Below, piece by piece: positions 8,330 to 16,618 of a stretch of DNA of 64,000 nucleotides. The notes under the pieces were generated by a model. It ran no database searches. It worked only from the letters and a program-made list of their open reading frames with translations, and had not been told where the DNA came from. The DNA comes from DASQPR01 sp963836775 (lineage in GTDB: Bacteria > Actinomycetota > Actinomycetes > Mycobacteriales > Micromonosporaceae): the NCBI GenBank assembly GCA_963836775.1, contig CAWIKR010000003.1, positions 372,001 through 436,000 of the forward strand. The letters are read 5' to 3'. A program made the position numbers and the translations under genes. Position 1 is the first letter of the stretch. Each line of letters begins with the position of its first letter.

Positions 8330-9168
8330 GCGGCGAGGGCCGGCAGCACGAGGCCGAGCGGCGCGTCGATCCGATGCGTCGCGACGTCGTCGGATCGGGT
8401 CGGGCCCTGATTGACGATCACCACCGGGATTCCGTGCTTCACCGCCCGGAGGACGAAGCGGCGTCCGGACATGACGGTGAGCGAGGATCCGAGTACCAGC
8501 AGAGCTTTTGATCTTTCGGTCAGGCCAAAACACTGTTGCACGCGATCGGCCGGCACGCTTTCGCCGAAGAACACCACGTCCGGCTTGAGCATCCCGGTCA
8601 CGCAAACGGTGCAGCCCACGATCCGGAAGCCGGCCACGTCGTCGTCGTGCAGGTCGACGTCGCCGTCCGGATTGACGGCCAGGATCGCGGCATCGAAATC
8701 CGGGTTCGCCTCGCGGAGCCGGGTGTGCAGCTCATCGCGATCGAGTGTGTTCTGACAGTCCAGGCAGATCACTCGGGCCAGGCTGCCGTGCAACTCCACC
8801 ACGGTCTCGGCGCCGGCGCTCTGGTGCAGGCCGTCGACGTTCTGCGTGACGATGCCGGAAAGAAGGCCGGCGCCCTCGATCGTCGCGACGGCGGCGTGCC
8901 CGGCATTCGGATTCGCCTTGGCGATCGACTGCCATCCGATGTGGCTGCGGGCCCAGTAGCGTCGTCGAGCCAGCGGGTCACCGGTGAAGGTCTGATAGGT
9001 CATCGGCGTGGCCGGCCGTTGACTGCCGGTCGGGCCACGATAGTCCGGAATGCCCGACTCGGTGGAGATGCCGGCACCGGACAGCACCATCACGTCGCCG
9101 CCGCTGATCAGATCGACAACCTCGTCAAGATCGGCATCGGCGGCGAGTGCGGTGGTCACGCGGTCCAT
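8317..9168 (-). CDS. Sirtuin (SIR2 family), NAD-dependent protein deacylase
   Basis: The protein has 283 residues. The NAD-binding motif GAGISTESGIPDYRG lies at 31-45, TQNVDGLH at 108-115, the catalytic H127 in VELHGS, and a four-cysteine zinc site at C135/C138 and C186/C189. All catalytic and metal residues of the family are present. It removes acyl groups from lysines using NAD+. ATG 9168 is preferred; an extra 16-residue head from 9216 is possible. It is divergent from the fatty-acid cluster, and the upstream gap holds a 19-bp perfect hairpin repeat. Confidence 0.93.
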   Translation of the reverse strand: MDRVTTALAADADLDEVVDLISGGDVMVLSGAGISTESGIPDYRGPTGSQRPATPMTYQTFTGDPLARRRYWARSHIGWQSIAKANPNAGHAAVATIEGAGLLSGIVTQNVDGLHQSAGAETVVELHGSLARVICLDCQNTLDRDELHTRLREANPDFDAAILAVNPDGDVDLHDDDVAGFRIVGCTVCVTGMLKPDVVFFGESVPADRVQQCFGLTERSKALLVLGSSLTVMSGRRFVLRAVKHGIPVVIVNQGPTRSDDVATHRIDAPLGLVLPALAARLG

Positions 9169-9228
9169 TGTGCCTCGCACTCGGCGCGGATCCGTTCGCG
9201 CTCGTCGCCCCTCCACTCGTGCGCAGTG

Positions 9229-9276
9229 GATCTTGCGATGTTGGCGTCACCGTAGCCACGCCAACATCGCAAGATC
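9229..9276. repeat. Dispersed palindromic repeat, copy 1
   Basis: The arms 9229-9247 and 9258-9276 are perfectly complementary over 19 bases with a 10-base loop. A second copy lies at 19261-19316. The arms differ from that copy at one stem position, and the partner base has changed too, so pairing is kept. The copy lies between the divergent sirtuin and fadE genes. Confidence 0.8.
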
Positions 9277-9314
9277 TAAAGGTCGGAGCGGGACCCCTTG
9301 AAACTGCCTGACAA

Positions 9315-9328
9315 ACCGACCGGTCGGT
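9315..9328. promoter_or_regulatory. Probable TetR-type operator and promoter of the fatty-acid cluster
   Basis: ACCGACCGGTCGGT is a perfect 14-base palindrome of the kind bound by actinobacterial TetR regulators of lipid genes. It sits just before a TTGACA -35 box (9330-9335) and 36 bases before the fadE start. The nearby TetR gene at 11166 is the likely binder (inferred). Confidence 0.6.
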
Positions 9329-9364
9329 ATTGACACGGTGAGTGCAAGCTAGTGAGATCGGGGC

Positions 9365-11149
9365 ATGAACCACTACCGGAGCAACCTGCGCGACCTTCGT
9401 TTCAACTTGTTCGAGATGCTCGGCGTGGGCGAGCGGCTGGGTCACGGCGAGTTCGGCGACCTTGATCGCGACACCGCCGACAGCATTCTCGACGAGGTCG
9501 AGCGCCTCGCTTCGGGACCGATCGCCGCCTCGTTCACCGAGTCCGACCGGCACCCGCCGATCTTCGACCCGGCGACCAACTCGGTGACCATGCCGGAGGC
9601 GTTCCGGAAGTCGTACCAGGCTTATATGGACGCCGAGTGGTGGCGCCTGGACATTCCGGTGGAGGCCGGCGGCACCGCGGCGCCGCGATCGCTCTGGTGG
9701 GCGCTGGTCGAGATGATTCAGGGGGCGCATGCTCCGGTCTTCATGTTCGGCGGTGGCCCCGGCTTCGGCGGCCTGCTCTACCGAATGGGCACCGACGCGC
9801 AGAAGAAGGTCGCCGACCGGATGATCGAGCGGCGCTGGGGCGCGAGCATGGTGCTGACCGAGCCGGACGCCGGTTCCGATGTCGGCGCGGGCCGCACGAA
9901 GGCGACGCCGCGCCCGGACGGCAGCTGGCAGATCGAGGGCGTCAAGCGCTTCATCACCAGCGGCGAGCAGGACATGAGCGAGAACATCGTGCATTTCGTG
10001 CTGGCTCGCCCGGATGGTGCCGGCGCGGGCACCAAGGGCTTGTCGCTGTTCATCGTTCCCAAGTTCCATTTCGACTGGGACACCGGCGAACTGGGCGAGC
10101 GCAACGGCGTCTTCGCCACCAACGTGGAGAAGAAGATGGGCATCAAGGTCTCCACAACCTGCGAGCTGCGCTTCAGTGAGCAGGAGGGGATCCCGGCGAT
10201 CGGCTGGCTGGTCGGCGATGTGCACGACGGCATCGCCCAGATGTTCAAGGTGATCGAATTCGCCCGGATGCAGGTCGGCGTCAAGGCGATCGGCACCCTG
10301 TCGACCGGCTATCTCAACGCTCTGGACTACGCCCACATCCGCGTGCAGGGTCCGGACCTGACACGATTCATGGACAAGAGCGCCCCGCGGGTCACCATCG
10401 ACCGGCATCCCGACGTGCGCCGGATGCTGATGCTCCAGAAGGCGTACGCGGAAGGTCTCCGCGCCGTCTACCTCTACACCGCCGACTGGCTGGACCGTGG
10501 CGAGCCGGGCATGAACGACCTGCTCCTTCCGATCGTCAAGGGCGTCGGATCGGAGCGCGCCTACGAGATGCTGGCGTTGAGCCTGCAGACCCTGGGCGGC
10601 TCGGGATTCCTGCAGGACTACCCGATCGAGCAGTACATCCGGGACACCAAAATCGACACCCTCTACGAGGGCACCACCGGCATCCAGGGCCAGGACTTCT
10701 TCTTCCGGAAGATCGTCCGGGACAAGTCGGTCTCATTCGACCGGCTGCTCGGTGAGATCGACGAGTTCTGCGCCGCCACCGATGACGAGGCGCTCAAGGG
10801 CGAAGTGGAGTCACTGCGCACGGCGACCGATGACATCCGCGCCATGGTCACCACGATGCGCGGCTGGACGGACGATGCCAGCGGCGACGCCCCGGAGATC
10901 TACAAGGTCGGCCAGAACACCACCCGGCTCCTGATGAGCGTCGGCGACCTGCTGATCGGCTACCTGCTGACCCGGCAGGCCGCGATCGCGCTGGAGCGGC
11001 TGGGCGCCGGCGACGACGACTTCTATGCCGGCAAGCTCGCGGTGGCACGGTTCTTCGCCGGCACCGTACTGCCGGAATTGACCGCCCGGCGGGCGGTGCT
11101 GGCGCGCACCGACAATGCCCTTATGGACGTCGCCGACGGCGCGTTCTGA
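9365..11149 (+). CDS. Acyl-CoA dehydrogenase, FadE5-like
   Basis: The protein has 594 residues, longer than common acyl-CoA dehydrogenases, with N-terminal helical, middle beta and C-terminal flavin domains plus an additional C-terminal extension as in mycobacterial FadE5. The start MNHYRSNLRD followed by FNLFEMLGV is characteristic of that group. The catalytic glutamate is E435 in LYEGTTGIQGQDFFFRK, and the LTEPDAGSD flavin/substrate motif is clear. It makes trans-2-enoyl-CoA from saturated acyl-CoA with FAD. It is the first gene of the cluster, behind a TetR-type operator, and the TetR gene follows 16 bases after its stop. Confidence 0.92.
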   Translation: MNHYRSNLRDLRFNLFEMLGVGERLGHGEFGDLDRDTADSILDEVERLASGPIAASFTESDRHPPIFDPATNSVTMPEAFRKSYQAYMDAEWWRLDIPVEAGGTAAPRSLWWALVEMIQGAHAPVFMFGGGPGFGGLLYRMGTDAQKKVADRMIERRWGASMVLTEPDAGSDVGAGRTKATPRPDGSWQIEGVKRFITSGEQDMSENIVHFVLARPDGAGAGTKGLSLFIVPKFHFDWDTGELGERNGVFATNVEKKMGIKVSTTCELRFSEQEGIPAIGWLVGDVHDGIAQMFKVIEFARMQVGVKAIGTLSTGYLNALDYAHIRVQGPDLTRFMDKSAPRVTIDRHPDVRRMLMLQKAYAEGLRAVYLYTADWLDRGEPGMNDLLLPIVKGVGSERAYEMLALSLQTLGGSGFLQDYPIEQYIRDTKIDTLYEGTTGIQGQDFFFRKIVRDKSVSFDRLLGEIDEFCAATDDEALKGEVESLRTATDDIRAMVTTMRGWTDDASGDAPEIYKVGQNTTRLLMSVGDLLIGYLLTRQAAIALERLGAGDDDFYAGKLAVARFFAGTVLPELTARRAVLARTDNALMDVADGAF

Positions 11150-11165
11150 GCCGGGCGAGCCGACG

Positions 11166-11756
11166 ATGCGCGCCAAGGCCCCTGATCAGACGGTCCGCAA
11201 GCAGGTGCTGGCCGCAGCCGTGGATCTGTTCGCGGCGAACGGCTATGACGGCACGTCGGTGCAGCAGATCGTGGAGCGGGCCGGCGTCACCAAGGGCGCG
11301 CTTTACCACTACTTCACCGCCAAGGAAGACATCCTGCTGGAGATCTACACGACGGTCTTCGACGAGCAGATGGCCGCGCTCGACCACATCATCGCGATGA
11401 ACCGCGAACCGGAGTGGACACTGCGCGAGATCATCCACAGTCTGGTCGGCGTGACCGCCGCGAACGTCAAGGTTTCGGCGGTGTTCAGCCGGGAAGCCAC
11501 CCGGATGGATCAGACCCGGTGGGTGGCACTGCAGGATCGGTGGCGTGGCTACCAGGAATCGGTGCGCGCGGTGATCCGGCGCGGCCAGTCCGACGGCAGC
11601 TTCGCCACCGTAGCGTCGCCGGAGATGGCGTCCTGGGCGATCTTCGGCGTGACCACGTCGCTGCACACGTGGTATCGCCCGGACGGTCCGAAGACTCCGC
11701 AGCAACTCGCCACCGAACTATCCGACCTCGTGTTAGCTGGACTCGCACCCCGCTGA
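11166..11756 (+). CDS. TetR-family transcriptional regulator
   Basis: The protein has 196 residues. The N-terminal TetR domain shows the helix-turn-helix TSVQQIVERAGVTKGALYHYF (about 31-51), followed by a helical ligand-binding domain with the W-rich stretch TSLHTWYRPDG near the end. ATG 11166 is the family start, 16 bases after fadE. It probably represses the cluster by binding the palindrome at 9315-9328 and is released by an acyl-CoA (inferred from position and family). Confidence 0.9.
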   Translation: MRAKAPDQTVRKQVLAAAVDLFAANGYDGTSVQQIVERAGVTKGALYHYFTAKEDILLEIYTTVFDEQMAALDHIIAMNREPEWTLREIIHSLVGVTAANVKVSAVFSREATRMDQTRWVALQDRWRGYQESVRAVIRRGQSDGSFATVASPEMASWAIFGVTTSLHTWYRPDGPKTPQQLATELSDLVLAGLAPR

Positions 11757-11900
11757 GCGATCACCAGGCCGGCCGACAGCAGCCGTTCGACGAGAACAGC
11801 CCGACGATAGATAGCCGTCCGAAGACAGCAGCCCAAAGCAGCAGCCCGACGAGAACGACAGCAGCCCGCAGACAAGGACAAGGAACAAGGGAGCCCGAGC

Positions 11901-12659
11901 ATGACTCGACTGAACGACCGCGTCGCCGTGGTGACCGGTGCCGGCCGTGGCATCGGCGCGGCCGTGGCCAAGCGCCTGTCCGCCGACGGTGCCAAGGTGG
12001 CAGTGGTGGACCGGATCGAGGCGGACACCGCCGAAACCGTCGCGGCGATCGAAAAGGCCGGTGGCACCGCCGTCGGGATCGGCTGTGACGTCGCCGCGAG
12101 CGACCAGGTCGAAGCCGCGTTCGCACGGGTCGCCGGCGAACTCGGTGGTGTCCACATCCTGGTCAACAACGCCGGCGTGATCCGCGACAACCTGCTCTTC
12201 AAGATGACCGAAGACGACTGGGACATGGTGATGGGCGTGCACCTCAAGGGTGCGTTCCTGTGCTCCCGCGAGGCGCAGAAGCACTTCGTGCCGCAGAAGT
12301 ACGGCAAGATCGTCAACCTCAGCTCCACCAGCGCCCTGGGGAACCGGGGTCAGGCCAACTACTCCGCCGCGAAGGCCGGCATCCAGGGCTTCACCCGCAC
12401 CCTGGCGATCGAGCTCGGCCCGTACGGCGTAAACGTGAACGCAATCGCACCCGGCTTCATCGCCACCGCGATGACCGAGGAGACCGCGCGCCGTATGGGC
12501 GTGACCTTCGACCAATTCGAGAAGGCGATCTCGGACATGCTGCCGCTGCGTCGCGTCGGTCAGCCGGAGGACATCGCCGGAGTGGCATCGTTCCTGGTCA
12601 GTGACGACGCCGCATTCGTCACCGGGCAGACTCTCTATGTGGACGGTGGGCCGCGCTGA
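11901..12659 (+). CDS. fabG: 3-oxoacyl-ACP/CoA reductase, FabG-type SDR
   Basis: The protein is a 252-residue classical short-chain dehydrogenase. The cofactor motif TGAGRGIG is at 12-19, NNAG at 89-92, and the catalytic S141, Y154 and K158 are in place. It interconverts 3-hydroxyacyl and 3-oxoacyl thioesters. In this cluster it most likely oxidises 3-hydroxyacyl-CoA ahead of the thiolase. D37 at the end of the second beta strand suggests NAD preference (inferred). AAGGGAG lies before the ATG. The 144-base gap upstream contains repeated CAGCAGCCC motifs and no gene. Its stop overlaps the amidase start as TGATG. Confidence 0.92.
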   Translation: MTRLNDRVAVVTGAGRGIGAAVAKRLSADGAKVAVVDRIEADTAETVAAIEKAGGTAVGIGCDVAASDQVEAAFARVAGELGGVHILVNNAGVIRDNLLFKMTEDDWDMVMGVHLKGAFLCSREAQKHFVPQKYGKIVNLSSTSALGNRGQANYSAAKAGIQGFTRTLAIELGPYGVNVNAIAPGFIATAMTEETARRMGVTFDQFEKAISDMLPLRRVGQPEDIAGVASFLVSDDAAFVTGQTLYVDGGPR

Positions 12660-14068
12660 TGACCGAACTGCACGAACTCGACGCGCTGGCGATGGCTCAG
12701 GCGATCATCAACGGTGAGGTGAGCCCCACCGAGCTGGTCGAGCATCACCTGGACCGGATCGCCGCCTACGGCGACCGGCTCGGAGCGTTCGTGACGGTCA
12801 CCGCCGACGAGGCCCGCCGGGCCGCCAAGATCGCCGAGGAGCAGCACGCCGAGGGCATCGCCGCGGCCTCGCCGCTGTTCGGTGTGCCGACCGCGATCAA
12901 GGATCTGGCGCCGACCGCGGGTGTGCGTACGACCTTCGGGTCACGCGCCTTCGAGGACTGGGTGCCCGATGTCGACGCGAACGCGGTGACGCTGATCAAG
13001 CGGGCCGGGATGATCTCGCTCGGCAAGACCAACACACCGGAGTGGGGGCTGTCCGCCTACTCGGACAACGGCGTGGCCGCGGGTGTGCGTACCCCCTGGG
13101 ATCTGACCCGGTCGGCCGGCGGGTCCAGCGGGGGCGCGGCGGCCGCGGTCGCCGCGGGCCTGATTCCGATCGCTCACGGCAGTGACGGCGGCGGATCGTT
13201 GCGGATTCCGGCGAGCGCGTGCGGGGTGTTCGGCTTCAAGCCGACCCGTGGCCGGGTCAGCAGTGGGCCGCTCGGCGTCGACGTGACCGGCCTGAGCGTC
13301 CAGGGCCCGATCGCGTGGACCGTCGCCGACGCCGCCGCGATGCTGGATGCACTGGCCACGCCGATGCCCGGCGATCCTTATTGGGCGCCGCCGCTGGAGA
13401 AGGGCGACACGTTCCTGGCCGCGGCCCGCACCGACCCCGGGCAGCTGCGGATCGCCCGGTTCAGCGATGCCGGCTTCCCGGTCGACCCGGACGTGCGGGC
13501 CGCCTATCAGGACACTGCGGCGCTGCTCGAGGACCTCGGTCACGACGTCGAGGAGATCGACTATCCGTTCGGCGACGAGCTTGTCGACCATTTCAACGTG
13601 CTGTGGGCCGCGCAGGCACTGGGCATGCCGGTGCCGCCGGCGGCCGAGTCGCTGCTGCAGCCGATGACCCGGTGGTGGCGCGAGCGAGCCCGGCGGCAGA
13701 CCGGCGAGCAGGTCTACAACGCGCTGGTCGGAATGCAGCTGGGCGCCCGCCGCGCACTGGAGCGGCTAGCGCCGTTCGACGCTCTGCTGTGCCCGACGCT
13801 GGCGCTGCCACCGCAGCCGATCGACTACTTCCGGAGCCCCGACGATCAGGCCGAGGAAGCGCAGCGACAGCACGCTTTCACGCCGTTCGCCGCCGGCTTC
13901 AACATCACCGGCCAGCCGGCCGCCAGCCTGCCGCTCGGCGTTTCGGCCACCGGCCTGCCGCTCGGCGTGATGCTCGCCGGACGCCCGGCCGGTGACGCCG
14001 CCCTGCTTTCGCTCTGCGCCCAGGTCGAGGCCGCGCGTCCCTGGCGGGGCCGACGACCCACGCTCTGA
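12659..14068 (+). CDS. Amidase signature-family hydrolase
   Basis: The protein has 469 residues of the amidase-signature family. The catalytic Ser-cisSer-Lys triad is visible: K81 in AIKDLAPTAG, S156/S157 in AGGSSGGAA and S180 in GSDGGGSLRIPAS. Family members hydrolyse amides to acid and ammonia. The substrate is unknown. It shares one base with the fabG stop, so it is translated with the cluster. An amidase inside a beta-oxidation operon may release the acid that the pathway then activates; this is inference. No acyl-CoA synthetase is present in the cluster. Confidence 0.9.
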   Translation: MTELHELDALAMAQAIINGEVSPTELVEHHLDRIAAYGDRLGAFVTVTADEARRAAKIAEEQHAEGIAAASPLFGVPTAIKDLAPTAGVRTTFGSRAFEDWVPDVDANAVTLIKRAGMISLGKTNTPEWGLSAYSDNGVAAGVRTPWDLTRSAGGSSGGAAAAVAAGLIPIAHGSDGGGSLRIPASACGVFGFKPTRGRVSSGPLGVDVTGLSVQGPIAWTVADAAAMLDALATPMPGDPYWAPPLEKGDTFLAAARTDPGQLRIARFSDAGFPVDPDVRAAYQDTAALLEDLGHDVEEIDYPFGDELVDHFNVLWAAQALGMPVPPAAESLLQPMTRWWRERARRQTGEQVYNALVGMQLGARRALERLAPFDALLCPTLALPPQPIDYFRSPDDQAEEAQRQHAFTPFAAGFNITGQPAASLPLGVSATGLPLGVMLAGRPAGDAALLSLCAQVEAARPWRGRRPTL

Positions 14069-14093
14069 CACCCCGTTGATTGGAGACCCCCTC

Positions 14094-14543
14094 ATGCACT
14101 TCGCCTCGCTCGACGAGCTCAAGGCGGCCGTCGGCACCACCCTTGGCAGCAGCGACTGGATCGTGGTGGATCAGGACCGGATCAATCAGTTCGCCGACGC
14201 GACCAACGACCACCAGTGGATTCACGTCGACTCGGTGAAAGCCGCGGCGGGGCCGTTCGGCTCGACCGTGGCACACGGTTTCCTGACGTTGTCACTGCTC
14301 CCGGCCCTGGTCGACGGAAAGCTGTCGGTCGACGGTGTCCGGATGGCGGTCAACTACGGCCTGAACAAGGTGCGCTTCCCGGCCGCCGTTCCGGTCGGAT
14401 CCAAGCTCCGCGGCACCACCGAACTCGTCTCCGTCGACGACGTGCAGGGCGGCGCCCAGATCACCTACCAGGTCACGGTCGAACGCGAGGGCGGCGATCG
14501 CCCGGTCTGCGTGGCCGAGGCCGTCGCCCGGATCTACCTGTAG
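14094..14543 (+). CDS. MaoC-type enoyl-CoA hydratase (hot-dog fold)
   Basis: The protein has 149 residues with the MaoC/R-hydratase signature ADATNDHQWIHVD, where D39 and H44 form the expected D-x4-H catalytic pair. GSTVAHGFLTLSLLP is the usual hot-dog helix. It adds water to 2-enoyl-CoA to give the (R)-3-hydroxyacyl-CoA, which suits the FabG-type reductase in the same operon. ATG 14094 follows TTGGAG, 26 bases after the amidase stop. Confidence 0.9.
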   Translation: MHFASLDELKAAVGTTLGSSDWIVVDQDRINQFADATNDHQWIHVDSVKAAAGPFGSTVAHGFLTLSLLPALVDGKLSVDGVRMAVNYGLNKVRFPAAVPVGSKLRGTTELVSVDDVQGGAQITYQVTVEREGGDRPVCVAEAVARIYL

Positions 14544-14555
14544 AGGGGCGCGGCG

Positions 14556-15605
14556 ATGAGGGCTTGGCAGGCGTTTGAGGTCGGCGAACCGGCCGCGGTG
14601 TGCAAGCTCGGCGAGGTCGAGGTGCCGACGCCGGCTGCGGGTCAGATCCTGGTCCGGGTACGCGCTGCCGCGCTCAACTTCCCGGATGTGCTGATGTGCC
14701 GGGGCCAATATCAGGTACGGCCGCCGTTCCCGTTCACCCCTGGTGTGGAGTTGTGCGGGACGGTGGTGTCCGCGGGTGATTCCGTAGCGAGGGACGAGCG
14801 TAGGCATCGCCCTGCCAGCGAGTCCGCGGGTGATTCCGTAGCGAGGGACGAGCGTAGGTTCGCTCCCGGGACTCGGCTGATCGGTTCGCCGGTGCTGCCG
14901 CACGGTGCGCTCGCCGAGTTCGCCGTCATGGACGCGGCATCGGCGTTCGTGGCTCCGGAGTCGTTGGACGATGTCGCTGCTTCGGGGCTGTTCATCGCCT
15001 ACCAGACCGGATGGTTCGGACTGCACCGGCGGGCGCGGCTTCGAGCTGGCGAGACACTGCTGGTGCACGCCGCCGCCGGTGGGGTCGGGTCGGCTGCCGT
15101 ACAGCTCGGGAAGGCGGCCGGTGCCCGGGTGATCGCGGTGGTCGGCGGCGCGGCGAAGGCCGAGGTGGCCCGGTCGCTGGGTGCCGACCTGGTGATCGAC
15201 CGGAAGACCGACGACGTCGTCGCGGCGGTAAAGGAGTACACCGGTGGCCGCGGCGCCGACGTGATCTACGACCCGGTTGGCGGCGATGCCTACGCCGGCT
15301 CCACCAAGTGCATCGCGTTTGAGGGCCGGATCCTGGTGATCGGCTTCGCCGGCGGCACCATTCCGGCTCCGGGCCTGAATCACGCACTGATCAAGAACTA
15401 CTCGATCGTCGGGCTGCACTGGGGGCTCTACCAGAAGCACGATCCCGCTTCGATCGGTGCCGCGCACCGGGAACTCACCGCGCTCGCCGACTCCGGTGCC
15501 ATCCGGCCCCTGGTGGGCGCTCAGCTCGATCTGGACCACGCGATGGACGGACTGACCCAGCTTGGCGCCGGTGACACGGTCGGCCGAGTGGTGGTGGTTC
15601 CGTGA
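14556..15605 (+). CDS. NADPH:quinone oxidoreductase (zinc-free MDR), with internal 18-codon duplication
   Basis: The protein is a 349-residue medium-chain reductase. The nucleotide site is AAAGGVGSAAVQLGKAAGA (about residues 172-190), and no structural zinc cysteine cluster is seen, as in quinone/enoyl reductases. It may reduce an enoyl-CoA or quinone for the cluster. Residues about 72-101 carry a repeat: GDSVARDERR occurs twice with an 18-codon spacing where family members have a single loop. The duplication keeps the frame and lies in a surface loop before FAPGTRLIG, so the protein may still work. GTGA overlap couples it to the kinase gene. Confidence 0.88.
   Translation: MRAWQAFEVGEPAAVCKLGEVEVPTPAAGQILVRVRAAALNFPDVLMCRGQYQVRPPFPFTPGVELCGTVVSAGDSVARDERRHRPASESAGDSVARDERRFAPGTRLIGSPVLPHGALAEFAVMDAASAFVAPESLDDVAASGLFIAYQTGWFGLHRRARLRAGETLLVHAAAGGVGSAAVQLGKAAGARVIAVVGGAAKAEVARSLGADLVIDRKTDDVVAAVKEYTGGRGADVIYDPVGGDAYAGSTKCIAFEGRILVIGFAGGTIPAPGLNHALIKNYSIVGLHWGLYQKHDPASIGAAHRELTALADSGAIRPLVGAQLDLDHAMDGLTQLGAGDTVGRVVVVP
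14768..14858. repeat. In-frame 54-base tandem duplication within the oxidoreductase gene
   Basis: A 37-base segment (14768-14804) recurs exactly at 14822-14858, with period 54. Read on the minus strand, the second copy carries GGAATCACCC and CGCTGGC separated by 7 bases. This is the same spacing as in the dispersed repeats at 19056 and 29013. Confidence 0.8.
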
Positions 15606-16618
15606 GCGCCGGCCTCGACTCCGCGGCGCTGCGGTCCTATCTGGACGCCGCGGTGCCGGGATTCGTCTGCGGCGATCTCACCGTCGAACTGATCCAGGGT
15701 GGCCGGTCCAACCTGACCTACTCGGTCTCCGACGGCGCCCGCCGGTTCATCGTCCGTCGGCCGCCGCTGGGCCACGTCCTGTCCACGGCACACGACATGT
15801 CGCGTGAATACACCGTGCTCTCGGCACTGGCGCCGACGTCGGTGCCGGTTCCGCGGACGGTCGCGCTCTGCTCGGACGAGGCCGTGATCGGGGCGCCGTT
15901 CTACGTGATGGACTTCGTCGACGGGGCGATCTACCGCACCGCCGCGTCGGCCGCGGCACTCGGCGGCGAGCGCGTCAACGCGCTCGCCGATGATCTGGTC
16001 GACGTGCTGGTGGAGCTGCACCGGGTGGATCCGGCGTCGGTCGGTCTGGCCGAGTTCGGCCGGGCCGACGGCTACCTGGAGCGGCAGTTGCGGCGCTGGG
16101 GCAAGCAGCTGGACTCGTCCCGGAGCCGCGACGTTGAGGGGATCGACGAGTTGCATGCGCGACTGGAGGCGCGGCTGCCGATGCACACCGGTCATGCCGG
16201 CATCGTGCACGGCGACTACCGCCTCGACAACGCGATCGCCGACCCGGTCTCGGATCGGATCGTCGCGGTCCTGGACTGGGAGATGGCCACGCTCGGCGAT
16301 CAGCTCACTGACCTCGGGCTGATGCTCATGTATTGGGAGCAGATGGTCAACCCGCTGCGGACCAGCATGTTCGGCGCACGGCGGGTGGACGGGCTTCCAG
16401 AGACCGCCCGGCTGCGCAACCGGTACGCCGAACGCGCCGGCGCCGACCTCGGCGACCTGCCCTGGTACGAAGCATTCGCGCACTTCAAGCTCGCGGTCAT
16501 CGCCGAGGGCATTCACTACCGCTACGTCGCCGGCCAGACGCTCGGCGAGGGCTTCGAGCAGTTCGGGCCGATGGTGCCGGAGATCGTGGCGCGCGGCCTG
16601 TCGACGATGGAGGCGTAA
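15602..16618 (+). CDS. APH/ChoK-like phosphotransferase (ACAD10/11- and LvaA-like kinase)
   Basis: The protein has 338 residues of the aminoglycoside-phosphotransferase fold. It shows an N-terminal IQGGRSNLTYSV nucleotide loop, catalytic HGDYRLDN (about 202-209) and the metal-binding DWEMATLGD (about 226-234). It is not an antibiotic-resistance gene by context: the next gene, one base overlapped, is an acyl-CoA dehydrogenase. In mammalian ACAD10/11 and bacterial LvaA, such kinases phosphorylate the hydroxyl of 4-hydroxyacyl-CoA. The same role is inferred here. GTG 15602 overlaps the oxidoreductase stop by four bases. Confidence 0.85.
   Translation: MSAGLDSAALRSYLDAAVPGFVCGDLTVELIQGGRSNLTYSVSDGARRFIVRRPPLGHVLSTAHDMSREYTVLSALAPTSVPVPRTVALCSDEAVIGAPFYVMDFVDGAIYRTAASAAALGGERVNALADDLVDVLVELHRVDPASVGLAEFGRADGYLERQLRRWGKQLDSSRSRDVEGIDELHARLEARLPMHTGHAGIVHGDYRLDNAIADPVSDRIVAVLDWEMATLGDQLTDLGLMLMYWEQMVNPLRTSMFGARRVDGLPETARLRNRYAERAGADLGDLPWYEAFAHFKLAVIAEGIHYRYVAGQTLGEGFEQFGPMVPEIVARGLSTMEA

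Noticed and set aside
15602..16618. Aminoglycoside resistance gene
   Set aside because: The APH fold is shared, but overlap with an acyl-CoA dehydrogenase inside a lipid cluster points to an acyl-CoA kinase role.
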